DNA of 64,000 nucleotides, from the NCBI RefSeq assembly GCF_024741235.1, contig NZ_JANSKA010000001.1, positions 665,598 through 729,597 of the forward strand, in the 5' to 3' direction. A program made the position numbers and the translations under genes. Positions 55,959 to 64,000 of the stretch are shown piece by piece. The number at the start of each line of letters is the position of its first letter. Within the stretch, counting starts at the first letter, position 1. The DNA is from Tractidigestivibacter montrealensis (GTDB lineage Bacteria; Actinomycetota; Coriobacteriia; Coriobacteriales; Atopobiaceae). The notes under the pieces were generated by a model. It made no database searches. It was not told the DNA's origin and worked only from the letters and a program-made list of their open reading frames with translations.

Positions 55959-56975
55959 GTGAGCAGAGGGTACTGGCGCTCGGTGCAGGACGAGGTTGAG
56001 GAGGCGTTCGCGGCGGCGGAGACGCGCGGTATGTGCCTCTGCGTGAAGAGCGACCGAACAAAGAGGCTTCTCGATCGCCGTGCGGAAGCGGGTACCGTAG
56101 TGGCGCCATTTCCGCACGTGTATGCACGGGATTCGTACTGGAGGTCTCTCTCGCCAGGCGCCCAGGCTCTTCAGGTGGTGCGAGCTGCCGCAGCGTTGCA
56201 TCCGGCATGGGTGTTCTGCGGAACCTCGGCTGCGATAGCCCATGGCTTGCAGGTCTCCGAGCCCGAACCCTCCGTCGTTCACATCTTAGATACAAAGGGC
56301 GGCAAGGGGCACCAAAGCAAGCACGTGGCGAGGCATCGTCTGCATGCAGACGATAGCGAGAAATTCGAGGTCGTGGCAGGCGTAAAGGCAACGCCGCTGG
56401 ACAGAACCATTGCGGACTGCCTGCGGACGATCTCCATGCCGGAAGGCCTTGCCGTCGCGGACTCCGCGCTGCGCGACTACGGCCTTTCGCGAGAAGACCT
56501 AGCGGGCTTTGTGCAAGCCCAGCCACGCGCGCGTGGCTCTCGGCAGGCGCTTCAGACCATTGGCTGGGCGGATGGCCGCTCCGAGAACGGCGGTGAGTCT
56601 GTTGCGCGCGGCATCATGATTGAGCTGGGATTTTGTGTGCCAGAGCTGCAGGTTCTTGTGGAAGACCCGTCGCATCCGGGGTGCGAGTTCCGGGTTGACT
56701 ACGTCTGGGAGGCGGGCGTGGCTCGGCCAATATTTGGCGAGCTCGACGGCGCAGCAAAGTATGCCGACCGAAGTAGCGCAGGCGAGAAGATCTCTGGCAA
56801 GGCGCTTCTCGCCGAGCGGCGACGGGAATCTCGCCTCACACTCTGTAATGCCTCCATCATGCGGTTTAGCTTTGAGGAGGCCAAGAACCGGCCGTTCTTC
56901 AAGGCGCTGCTCGAACGCTACGGCGTTCCTCGGCGGGCGGTTCCGGCTGAGATGCCGCGCGATTTCGCCGTTTAA
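55959..56975 (+). CDS. AbiEi-antitoxin-like protein with C-terminal PD-(D/E)xK nuclease-like domain
   Basis: 338 residues from GTG 55959, with GGAGGGGG six bases upstream. The N-terminal 200 residues resemble actinobacterial AbiEi-type proteins (AAALHPAWVFCGTSAAIAHGL, then VVAGVKATPLDRTIADCLR). Residues 205-325 resemble DUF559/Vsr-like nuclease folds: Glu213 in GGESVARG, Asp247 in FRVDYVW, then ELDGAAKY (261-268). No AbiEii toxin gene is adjacent. The gene lies between two copies of a 143-bp repeat and its last codons are inside copy B. It interrupts the purine cluster, suggesting insertion. A defence role is inferred. Confidence 0.75.
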   Translation: MSRGYWRSVQDEVEEAFAAAETRGMCLCVKSDRTKRLLDRRAEAGTVVAPFPHVYARDSYWRSLSPGAQALQVVRAAAALHPAWVFCGTSAAIAHGLQVSEPEPSVVHILDTKGGKGHQSKHVARHRLHADDSEKFEVVAGVKATPLDRTIADCLRTISMPEGLAVADSALRDYGLSREDLAGFVQAQPRARGSRQALQTIGWADGRSENGGESVARGIMIELGFCVPELQVLVEDPSHPGCEFRVDYVWEAGVARPIFGELDGAAKYADRSSAGEKISGKALLAERRRESRLTLCNASIMRFSFEEAKNRPFFKALLERYGVPRRAVPAEMPRDFAV

Positions 56976-57095
56976 GGCCCGCTAACTGTTCGGAATCCGC
57001 GGCATGTCCGAGATGCCGCATGATTTTGCCGTTTAGGGGGGGTCTAACCGTTCGGAATATTCCTAACCGGTGAGAATCCGCGGCATTGCCGAGAG
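56952..57095. repeat. palindromic repeat pair, copy B
   Basis: The second copy of the repeat seen at 55580-55722, in direct orientation, with units at 56952-57005 and 57013-57086. It overlaps the 3' end and stop codon of the AbiEi-like gene and continues to within about 45 bases of the convergent pdxY stop. Differences from copy A are a few substitutions and a run-length change in the G run. Confidence 0.92.
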
Positions 57096-57137
57096 CCGCG
57101 CCGAGAGCCCGCGCCGCCCGCCGCGTCGGCGGCGCGG

Positions 57138-58007
57138 CTAACCCACCAGTGCGGCAACCTGCCCCAGCAGGCTCTCGAACGACACCCCACGCACCTCGTT
57201 GTCCGGCTGCAGCCGCGTGACCCGCATGGCGTCTCGCACGAAGTCCGTGGCAAACGCTACCGCATCATACACGCTGCGCCCGCACATAACTGCCCCGGTA
57301 AGCGTGGAGGCAAACAGGTCCCCGGTCCCGTGCGTCATGAACGGCAACTGCTCGCCCACAACCTCTACCAGGTCGACCTTCTCGCCAGCCACATAATTCC
57401 TGATAAGGCCATCGCCGCGCACGACACCCTTCACCACAACAAGACGCGCGCCCATCCCCACCAGCTGTGCCACGTAGCGCTCGACCTCGGCCTCCGAGAG
57501 GTCCTGGCCGTGGTACGGCATGCCGGTGAGCAGGTGCGCCTCGGTGAGGTTGGGGGTGAGAATGTCCGCCCCGTCAACTAGATCGCGCATCTTCTCGCAC
57601 AGCTCGGCCGTGTACGTGGGGTACATCTTCCCGCCGTCGCCCATCACCGGGTCAACCACGCGCAGTGCCGTTGAGTGCTCACGGTACAGCCGTTGAATGA
57701 CGCCAACCTGCGCCGCAGATCCCAGGAACCCGGAATAGATGGCATCAAGCTCAATGCCTTCCTTGGCCCAGGCGTCCAGGTAGTCGCCAAGAATTGGGGT
57801 CGTATTGTGCATGTAGAACGTGGGGAATTTGGTGTGCGCCGAAAAGAGCGAGGTGGGCACCGGGCAGACGTCGCATCCCGCGGCGGAAAGCACGGGGATG
57901 GCGATCCCCAGCGAGCACTTGCCGTATCCGCACAGGTCGTGCACAGCGGCGACGCGCGGAATGTACGCGCCCTCCCGCCTGTAGAGAACAAGGTTCTTTG
58001 CGTCCAT
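57138..58007 (-). CDS. pdxY: pyridoxal/pyridoxamine kinase
   Basis: 289 residues of the ribokinase-like PdxK/PdxY family, which phosphorylates pyridoxal to make vitamin B6 cofactor. Visible motifs are AAVHDLCGYGKCSLG near the N-terminus, VDPVMGDGGKMY, LTPNLTEAHLLTG and the anion-hole/catalytic HGTGDLFASTLTGAV. ATG 58007 follows AAGGGG. It is divergent from purE. Confidence 0.92.
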   Translation of the reverse strand: MDAKNLVLYRREGAYIPRVAAVHDLCGYGKCSLGIAIPVLSAAGCDVCPVPTSLFSAHTKFPTFYMHNTTPILGDYLDAWAKEGIELDAIYSGFLGSAAQVGVIQRLYREHSTALRVVDPVMGDGGKMYPTYTAELCEKMRDLVDGADILTPNLTEAHLLTGMPYHGQDLSEAEVERYVAQLVGMGARLVVVKGVVRGDGLIRNYVAGEKVDLVEVVGEQLPFMTHGTGDLFASTLTGAVMCGRSVYDAVAFATDFVRDAMRVTRLQPDNEVRGVSFESLLGQVAALVG

Positions 58008-58161
58008 GCGATACCCCTTGGGTCGTAGTTGGCTCGCGCCGTGCGCCGCGGTGCCTCCCGTGCCATCTGTTGCTGTTGGTCAATGATAGGCCCCAGCGTC
58101 CAGGTTCGCTCAGCTCCATTTATACTGTGAGGGTCTCTGAACCCAACGCAAAGGGGGTCCT

Positions 58162-58623
58162 ATGGCGGACAAGCCGCTGGTGGGAATCATCATGGGGTCT
58201 AAGTCGGACATGCCGGCGATGGAGGCATGCACCGCTCAGCTCGACGAGCTGGGCGTTCCGTACGAACTGGTCATCGCGTCGGCGCACCGTGCGCCGCAGA
58301 AGGTCCATGACTGGGCCTCCACCGCGGCAGACCGCGGCCTCAAGGTGATCATCGCTGCCGCGGGCAAGGCCGCTCACCTGGGCGGCGTTGTTGCCGCCTA
58401 CACTCCGCTGCCCATCGTGGGCGTTCCCATGAAGACGAGCGACCTGGGCGGCATGGACTCCCTGCTCTCCATGGTGCAGATGCCCTCGGGCGTGCCCGTG
58501 GCCTGCGTGGCCATTGGTGGTGCCAAGAACGCGGCCATCTACGCCATCCAGATCCTGGGGGCCACCATGCCGGAGTATCGCGAGAAGATCGTTCACATGA
58601 AGCAGCAGATGGCAGAGGCGTAG
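58162..58623 (+). CDS. purE: N5-carboxyaminoimidazole ribonucleotide mutase
   Basis: 153 residues, class I PurE. GIIMGSKSDMPAMEACTAQL, VIASAHRAP and AAYTPLPIVGVP are characteristic. It converts N5-CAIR to CAIR in purine synthesis and normally needs PurK, which is not in this window. ATG 58162 follows AAGGGGGT. Confidence 0.96.
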   Translation: MADKPLVGIIMGSKSDMPAMEACTAQLDELGVPYELVIASAHRAPQKVHDWASTAADRGLKVIIAAAGKAAHLGGVVAAYTPLPIVGVPMKTSDLGGMDSLLSMVQMPSGVPVACVAIGGAKNAAIYAIQILGATMPEYREKIVHMKQQMAEA

Positions 58624-58680
58624 GAGCCAGCCATCCGCACGCGGCCGCGCCTATCCCGCGGCCAGGGAGGAAAGCACCGC

Positions 58681-59130
58681 ATGAAGAAGGAAGAGCTGCT
58701 CGAGCAGATTAAGCTTGCCATGAAGGCGCACGACAAGGCCCGTCTCTCCATCCTGCGCCAGGTCAACCAGGCCGTGAAGCAGGTTGAGGTCGATGAGCGT
58801 CGCGACGCCACCGAGGCCGACCTCACCAAGGCGGTGAAGAAGCTCCAGAAGGTCACCGCCGAGGAGCTCGACGGCCTGCGCAAGGCTGGCGCCGAGTCCC
58901 ACGCCGAGCGCATCCAGGAGCTTTCGACGCAGGCGGACGTCCTCTCCCAGCTGCTGCCGCGCCAGCTCGAGGGTGCCGACCTCGAGAAGCTGGCCGATTC
59001 CCTCATCGCCGAGCTGGGCGCTACGTCAAAGCGTGACATGGGCAAGGTCATGGGCGCGCTCACCAAGGCAACCAACGGCAACTTCGACAAGCCCGCAGCC
59101 GCGGCGTACGTGGGAAGCAAGCTCTCCTAG
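58681..59130 (+). CDS. yqeY: GatB/YqeY domain protein
   Basis: 149 residues matching the YqeY family (ARLSILRQVNQAVKQVEVDERR, LTEADLTKAVKKLQK-type and LPRQL, ending MGKVMGALTKATNGNFDKPAAAAYV). It resembles the tail domain of GatB, which binds tRNA, but the function of free-standing YqeY is unsettled. It has a strong ribosome site, GGGAGGAAAG, and sits between purE and the sortase gene on the same strand. Confidence 0.9.
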   Translation: MKKEELLEQIKLAMKAHDKARLSILRQVNQAVKQVEVDERRDATEADLTKAVKKLQKVTAEELDGLRKAGAESHAERIQELSTQADVLSQLLPRQLEGADLEKLADSLIAELGATSKRDMGKVMGALTKATNGNFDKPAAAAYVGSKLS

Positions 59131-59157
59131 CCCAGTACGTCCGAGAAAGGCAATCAC

Positions 59158-60153
59158 GTGTCAAACAGTCAGGGCAAGCACTTTAGCCAGCCGGACGGCG
59201 GTGGATCCGCAGCTTCCTCGCGCAGCGACGCGCCGCGCGGCACCGCAGGTGACCAGCGCTCTGCTGGCTTCATCCCGGTGGTAACCAGTGACCCGTCGGC
59301 CAAGGGCGCCGGTTCCTCTCGCCACAACCGCCGCATGAAGAGCGACAGCTACCGCGAGACCGACCCGTACGACCTCTCTGGCCGCCGCTCCCGCGACCCG
59401 CGAAAGCGTCGCAACCGCATCATCTCCACGGTGCTCTTCATTGTGGGCATTACGCTTATCGTGGCGGCTGCGGGCATGTACGGCTACTCGCAGTGGCAGT
59501 ACCACGAGCAGGACGTCGAGAACGAGAAGCTCGCGGCCTACGCTACGGTGGATGACCAGGGCAACCAGCCGCCTGTGGTGGACTGGGCGGGCCTCAAGGC
59601 CGTTAACCCCGAGGTCGTTGGCTGGGTGCAGATCCCCAACACCGTGGTGAGCTTCCCCGTGTACCAGGCGTCGGACAACGACAAGTACCTCCACACCAAC
59701 GCCGAGGGCAACTACTCGCTGGGCGGCCAGGTCTTCATGGACTACCAGAACCAGGCGCCTGGCATGCTTGACCAGCAGACCATCATCTACGGTCACCACC
59801 TGCGCAACGGCGCCATGTTCAAGCCTATTGCCGACATGGACAAGCAGGAGGCCTTCGACTCCGTGAGCACCGTGTGGTACGTCACCGAGGACGCCACGTA
59901 CGAGCTGGAGCCGCTCTTCCTCTACTACGCTGACGAGAACGACACCAACGTGCGCGTCTTTGACTGGTCCAGCGACGACGAGTTCCACTCGTACCTCTCT
60001 GGCCTTCTGGCCAAGGCCGTGACCAGCCGCTCTGACGCCTCCGAGCTCATCGGCAAGACGAGCCACGTGCTCACTCTCTGCACCTGCAACTATATTGATG
60101 GCTATGGCCGCACCATCCTGGTGTGCGTCCCCAAGAGCGAGGTGGCATCGTGA
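59158..60153 (+). CDS. srtB: class B sortase
   Basis: 331 residues from GTG 59158 (AGAAAGG upstream). A long polar cytoplasmic N-terminus (1-86) and a membrane helix (88-110) are followed by a class B sortase domain. The catalytic His is near 213-214 (IIYGHHL), the Cys is in TLCTCNY (Cys310 in the TLxTC position) and Arg318 lies in GRTILVCV. Sortases cleave sorting signals and join surface proteins to peptidoglycan or to one another. It overlaps purF by 4 bases, so its expression is tied to purine genes. No substrate gene is adjacent. Confidence 0.9.
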   Translation: MSNSQGKHFSQPDGGGSAASSRSDAPRGTAGDQRSAGFIPVVTSDPSAKGAGSSRHNRRMKSDSYRETDPYDLSGRRSRDPRKRRNRIISTVLFIVGITLIVAAAGMYGYSQWQYHEQDVENEKLAAYATVDDQGNQPPVVDWAGLKAVNPEVVGWVQIPNTVVSFPVYQASDNDKYLHTNAEGNYSLGGQVFMDYQNQAPGMLDQQTIIYGHHLRNGAMFKPIADMDKQEAFDSVSTVWYVTEDATYELEPLFLYYADENDTNVRVFDWSSDDEFHSYLSGLLAKAVTSRSDASELIGKTSHVLTLCTCNYIDGYGRTILVCVPKSEVAS

Positions 60154-61763
60154 CGGAAGCGTCGTGGACGCCGGAGCCCAGTGACGACAAGCTGCACGAC
60201 GAGTGCGGCGTCTTTGGCGTGTGGGCGCCCAACCGCGACCCAGCGCGCATGGCGTACTTTGGCCTGCGGGCACTGCAGCACCGCGGGCAGGAGTCGGCGG
60301 GCATTGCGGTGGGAGACGGGCGCACCGTTCTGGTGCGCAAGGACCTTGGCCTGGTCACACAGGTCTTCTCCGAGGCAGACCTTGCCGCCATGCCAGGCAA
60401 GGTGGCAATTGGCCACTGCCGCTACGGCACCGCCGGTGCCAAGGGGTGGGAGTCCGCGCAGCCGCACCTCTCGATGATCAACGACGTAATCATCGCGCTG
60501 GCCCACAACGGCACGCTCGTGAACTTTGACGCGCTGCGCGCCGAGCTCATTGAGATGGGCATACCCTTCCGTTCCAGCACCGACAGCGAGGTTGCGGCCA
60601 AGCTCATTGGCTACTTCACGCAGCGCGGGCATCGCCTGCGTACGGGCATTGCGCACACCATGCGCATGCTTGAGGGCGGCTACGCCATGGTGCTCGCCCG
60701 CGAGAATGCCCTCTATGCGTTTCGCGACCCGCACGGCATTCGCCCGCTGGTCCTGGGCAAGCTTGGCGAGGGCGAGTGGGTCGTTGCCTCCGAGACCTGC
60801 GCCTTGGACATTGTTGGCGCCACCTACGCGCGCGAGGTCGCGCCCGGCGAGATAATCCGCATCTCCGACGATGGCTTCCGATCCGAGCAGGGCGTGCCGC
60901 CGCAGCCCCGTGCGGACTGCATCTTTGAGCACGTGTACTTCTCGCGCCCTGACTCGGTGAAGGACGGTAGCTCGTTCTACCTCATGCGCCACAACATGGG
61001 CCGCCGCCTTGCGCGCGAGACCCCCGTTGATGCCGACCTTGTCATCTCGGTGCCAGACTCCGGCACGCCCGCGGCCGAGGGCTACGCCGCCGAGCTGGGG
61101 CTGCCGTACGGCACCGGCCTCATCAAGAACCGCTACGTTGCGCGTACCTTCATCCAGCCTACGCAGGCCCTGCGCCAGATGGGCGTGCGGCTCAAGCTCA
61201 ACCCGCTGCCCGACGTGGTGCGCGGCAAGCGCATCGTGATGGTGGACGACTCCATCGTGCGTGGCACCACGTCCAAGCAGATTGTCCAGATGCTGCGCGA
61301 CGCCGGCGCCACCGAGGTCCACATGCGCTCGGCCTCGCCCATGGTCACATGGCCGTGCTTCTACGGCATCGATACCGCCAACCAGGACCAGCTCATTGCC
61401 GCCAACATGTCGCTCGAAGAGATGCGCGACTTTATCGGCGCCGATACGCTGGGCTTCCTCTCGCCGCAGGGCCTCATCGACTGCGTGCCCCACGGCGGTT
61501 ACTGCACGGCCTGTTTCACCGGCGACTACCCGGTAGCCATTCCGCGCTCGTTCTACGAGGAGAAGTTCCTGCCCGGTTACAAGCCGCACAACCTCATGCA
61601 GGCGTCGCTCGAGTCGCACATGAGCATCGACCAGATTGCGCGTGAGGTCGAGCAGGACTCGGCGGCACGCTTTGAGGCCGCCGGCGCCGTGGACGAGAAC
61701 AACGGCCCTGCCGAGAACAACGATGCAACCCCAGCTAGGAAGGACGCCCAAGATGGCAGATAA
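60150..61763 (+). CDS. purF: amidophosphoribosyltransferase
   Basis: 537 residues from GTG 60150, overlapping the sortase stop by 4 bases (GTGA). A short propeptide precedes the glutaminase nucleophile Cys19 in DECGVFGVW. LRALQHRGQESAGIA and the PRPP-binding MVDDSIVRGTTSKQIV are intact. The C-terminal GGYCTACFTGDYP cysteines suggest the Fe-S-bearing form seen in Bacillus. It commits PRPP to purine synthesis. The C-terminus has an acidic, variable tail. Confidence 0.96.
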   Translation: MTEASWTPEPSDDKLHDECGVFGVWAPNRDPARMAYFGLRALQHRGQESAGIAVGDGRTVLVRKDLGLVTQVFSEADLAAMPGKVAIGHCRYGTAGAKGWESAQPHLSMINDVIIALAHNGTLVNFDALRAELIEMGIPFRSSTDSEVAAKLIGYFTQRGHRLRTGIAHTMRMLEGGYAMVLARENALYAFRDPHGIRPLVLGKLGEGEWVVASETCALDIVGATYAREVAPGEIIRISDDGFRSEQGVPPQPRADCIFEHVYFSRPDSVKDGSSFYLMRHNMGRRLARETPVDADLVISVPDSGTPAAEGYAAELGLPYGTGLIKNRYVARTFIQPTQALRQMGVRLKLNPLPDVVRGKRIVMVDDSIVRGTTSKQIVQMLRDAGATEVHMRSASPMVTWPCFYGIDTANQDQLIAANMSLEEMRDFIGADTLGFLSPQGLIDCVPHGGYCTACFTGDYPVAIPRSFYEEKFLPGYKPHNLMQASLESHMSIDQIAREVEQDSAARFEAAGAVDENNGPAENNDATPARKDAQDGR

Positions 61764-62823
61764 GCCCCAGCACGTCTCGTACGCAGATGCCGGAGTCGAC
61801 GTGGACGAGGGTGCCCGCGCCGTCGATGCGATTAAGGCGGCCGTCGCCTCGACCAATCGGCCCGAGGTCATTGGCGGCCTGGGCGGTTTTGGCTCGTGCT
61901 TCTCGATGTCTGCGTACAAGGACATGGAGGACCCGGTGCTGGTCTCGGGCACGGATGGCGTGGGCACCAAGCTCGCCATTGCGCAGCTGCTCAACCGGCA
62001 CGAGACCGTAGGCGAGGACCTTGTGGCCATGTGCGTGGACGACGTTGTGCCCATTGGCGCCGAGCCGCTTTTCTTCTTGGATTACGTTGCCATTGGTAAG
62101 CTGCGCGCCGAGCACGTGGCCAAGATTGTGGGTGGCATTGCCGAGGGTTGCCGCAAGTCCGGCTGCGCGCTGGTTGGCGGCGAGATGGCCGAGCACCCCG
62201 GCGTCATGAACCCTAACGACTACGACTTGGCTGGCTTTGTGGTGGGTGTAGTCGACCGGCCAAAGATGATTGGTCCGCACCTGGTGCACGAGGGCGACGT
62301 GATTCTCGGCCTCCCCAGCTCTGGCATCCACTCCAACGGCTACTCGCTCGTACGCAAGGTGGCCATTGAGGGCAAGACCGTGGAAGAGCTGGAGCGCCCG
62401 CTTCCCGAGCTGGGTGGCGAGAGCCTTGCTGACGCCGTGATGCGTCCCACCACTATCTACGCCGGCGGGCTGGTACGCGCGCTCAAGGCCGGCGTGCCCA
62501 TCCACGCTATGGCACACATCACCGGCGGCGGCATCACCGAGAACCTCAACCGAGCGCTGCCCGCAAACGTTGACGCGGTGGTCGACCGCGGCGGCGAGGA
62601 TGGCCCCGCATGGGACGTGCCGCCGGTCATCACGTACATGGTGCGCGCTGCGGGCCTCACGCCCGACGAGGCGTACAAGACCTTCAACATGGGCGTTGGC
62701 ATGAGCATCATCTGTGGTCGCGACGACGTGGACGAGGTCTGCGAGGGGCTTGTTGCCCAGGGGTTCTCGCCGTTCGTGATGGGCGAGTGCGTCGCGGGCG
62801 AGGGCAAGGTGACCTATCGATGA
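61753..62823 (+). CDS. purM: phosphoribosylformylglycinamidine cyclo-ligase
   Basis: 356 residues from ATG 61753, overlapping purF by 11 bases. SYADAGVDVDEGARAVD at the N-terminus, SGTDGVGTKLAIA, GCALVGGEMAEHPG and HITGGGITENLNR are AIR synthetase motifs. It makes AIR, the imidazole ring intermediate. The start was chosen for its AGGAAGGA ribosome site and match to the family N-terminus. Confidence 0.97.
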   Translation: MADKPQHVSYADAGVDVDEGARAVDAIKAAVASTNRPEVIGGLGGFGSCFSMSAYKDMEDPVLVSGTDGVGTKLAIAQLLNRHETVGEDLVAMCVDDVVPIGAEPLFFLDYVAIGKLRAEHVAKIVGGIAEGCRKSGCALVGGEMAEHPGVMNPNDYDLAGFVVGVVDRPKMIGPHLVHEGDVILGLPSSGIHSNGYSLVRKVAIEGKTVEELERPLPELGGESLADAVMRPTTIYAGGLVRALKAGVPIHAMAHITGGGITENLNRALPANVDAVVDRGGEDGPAWDVPPVITYMVRAAGLTPDEAYKTFNMGVGMSIICGRDDVDEVCEGLVAQGFSPFVMGECVAGEGKVTYR

Positions 62824-63434
62824 GCATTAAGCTGGGAGTGCTCATTAGCGGCTCGGGTACCAACCTGCAGGCGCTTATCGATGCTATTGCCGCAGGTAAG
62901 CTTGATGCCAGCATCGAGCTAGTGGTGAGTTCGCGGCCAAGCGCGTACGGGCTCAAGCGTGCGGAGGCGGCGGGCATCCAGACGCTTACGCTCTCCAAGG
63001 AGATCTACGCTGACCCAATCGTTGCCGACGAGGTCATAGCCACCGAGCTGCGCCGCGCTGGTGTGGACTACGTGCTTATGGCGGGCTACATGCGGATGGT
63101 GCACGACCCCATTCTTGCCAGCTTTCCCAACCGCGTGGTCAACATTCACCCGGCGCTGCTGCCCAGCTTCAAGGGGGCGCACGCCATTCAGGACGCCTTC
63201 GACTACGGCGTTAAGGTCACGGGCGTGACGGTCCACTTTGCCAACAGCGACTACGACTGCGGTCCCATCATCGCGCAGCGGCCGGTGGAGGTAGAGGAGG
63301 GCTGGACCGTCGACCAGCTCGAGGTTCGCATCCACGAGGTCGAGCACCAGATTTACCCGCATGTTGCGCAGCTCCTTGCGGAGGGGCGCGTACATGTGCG
63401 CGAAGACGGACACGTGGTGATCGACCAGGTCTAG
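62820..63434 (+). CDS. purN: phosphoribosylglycinamide formyltransferase
   Basis: 204 residues from ATG 62820, overlapping purM by 4 bases (ATGA). LISGSGTNLQALID, MAGYMRMV and the folate-binding NIHPALLPSFKGAHA with GVTVHFANSDYDCGPII are intact. It transfers a formyl group from 10-formyl-tetrahydrofolate to GAR. It is the last gene of the purine run before the terminator. Confidence 0.97.
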   Translation: MSIKLGVLISGSGTNLQALIDAIAAGKLDASIELVVSSRPSAYGLKRAEAAGIQTLTLSKEIYADPIVADEVIATELRRAGVDYVLMAGYMRMVHDPILASFPNRVVNIHPALLPSFKGAHAIQDAFDYGVKVTGVTVHFANSDYDCGPIIAQRPVEVEEGWTVDQLEVRIHEVEHQIYPHVAQLLAEGRVHVREDGHVVIDQV

Positions 63435-63459
63435 TGGCGGTTTTTGGCAACGCCCTGAT

Positions 63460-63490
63460 GCCCCTTCGGCCTCGGCCGGAGGGGCTTTTC
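63460..63490 (+). terminator. terminator of purF-purM-purN
   Basis: GCCCCTTCGGCC pairs with GGCCGGAGGGGC (one wobble), followed by TTTTCCGTTT. Confidence 0.85.
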
Positions 63491-64000
63491 CGTTTGGCAG
63501 CAGTTTTGATTAAAATCCTCATGTGCTATCTGGCAGAGTGCAATTATCTGCCTGCGGTTCCATGAAGTTAGCCCACGCTTCTACTTGGGGTGGCCGAGAA
63601 AAACCATAGCCCAACCGCAAATTTGTGCCATGCCGAAATAGTCGCCGGCAAGACGGGCCGCTGGGTCTTCTCATACCCGCATCTCATACTTTGGAATGAT
63701 GTCAGATTCCAAGGATATCGACATCATGTATGGGTTAAGGGCCGCGTGTGTCAGCGGGCCGGCGAGTACCAACGACGCACTGGGGGTGTGGCATGGGAAC
63801 CCGTTTGAGGAAACCCCTCATAGAGCCTGAAGGATATAGCTGGCGACCGCGTTCAAGCTGCCGGCGAATGGTGCCGAATCTTCAAAATCGAGAATTTCAT
63901 TCCACATGGCATCCATTTCATTCCGTGAGAAGCAAGAACAACTATCTCTCTGTTAGACCAGCATTGACGTAGCCGCTCCCTGCCGTTGCCAATAGTCCCA
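63491..64000. other. non-coding right end of window
   Basis: About 510 bases with no supported gene. A 72-codon frame at 63590-63808 lacks a ribosome site and a recognisable product. The segment 63500-63560 and the last 150 bases are more AT-rich than the coding average. ATTTCATTCC occurs twice near 63895 and 63925. It may hold the promoter of a gene beyond the edge. Confidence 0.4.

Noticed and set aside
55580..57095. Repeats considered as a CRISPR array
   Set aside because: Only two pairs of long hairpin units separated by a whole gene; no regular spacers and no cas genes.
60102..62054. A 650-codon antisense frame over purF and purM
   Set aside because: Overlaps two well-supported enzymes and has no domain or ribosome site.
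63590..63808. A 72-codon frame near the right edge
   Set aside because: No ribosome site or recognisable product.

Overview
The window looks like the replication-origin region of a high-GC member of the Coriobacteriia (Actinomycetota), probably the Olsenella/Atopobium/Parolsenella group. This rests on GC-rich coding sequence with frequent GTG starts, an rpmH-rnpA-yidD-yidC-jag and rsmG-parA-parB block on the minus strand, dnaA-dnaN-recF-DUF721-gyrB-gyrA on the plus strand, SpaA/VaFE-type surface proteins, and a paired PafB/PafC-like WYL locus. The genus is inference; no 16S rRNA gene is present.

Layout. 1-5.7 kb: the 3' end of a DUF3006 gene, argH and argG (last two steps of arginine synthesis), tRNA-Lys, an M29 aminopeptidase, tRNA-Gly and a small Cys-cluster protein. 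5.9-10 kb: a 1350-residue sortase-anchored adhesin. 10-20 kb: a membrane-bound M28-fold protein split by a very long disordered insert, two WYL regulators, a DnaQ-DinG type exonuclease-helicase, ddl and rlmN. 20-26 kb: chromosome partition genes with five parS sites in one 480-bp stretch, rsmG, and the jag/yidC/yidD/rnpA/rpmH operon. 26-37 kb: the origin core. An unusual GHKL-ATPase/winged-helix gene lies between rpmH and dnaA, followed by dnaA, dnaN, recF, dciA-like, gyrB and gyrA. 37-46 kb: a BFN-domain protein, four tRNAs, a CotH-type surface protein, typA and a TRIC-like channel. 46-51 kb: rpsF-ssb-rpsR-DUF2232-rplI and dnaB. 51-63.5 kb: purine synthesis genes (purA, purD, purE, purF, purM, purN) interleaved with a Nudix hydrolase, membrane proteins, pdxY, yqeY and a class B sortase. 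An AbiEi/nuclease-like gene bounded by a duplicated palindromic repeat interrupts this cluster. The last 0.55 kb has no supported gene.

How it fits together. The centre is a replication-initiation and segregation hub: initiator (dnaA), clamp (dnaN), gyrase, a DciA-type helicase loader, the replicative helicase (dnaB) and ParABS. The initiator's DNA-binding signature departs from the usual sequence, and a repeated motif TTTTCAACA (a variant of the standard DnaA box TTATCCACA) clusters in the gaps around dnaA and again upstream of dnaB. The most interesting candidates are the origin-linked GHKL protein, the altered DnaA/box pair, the repeat-flanked AbiEi-nuclease gene, the apparently dead M28 peptidase and the highly acidic N-terminal extension of GyrA.
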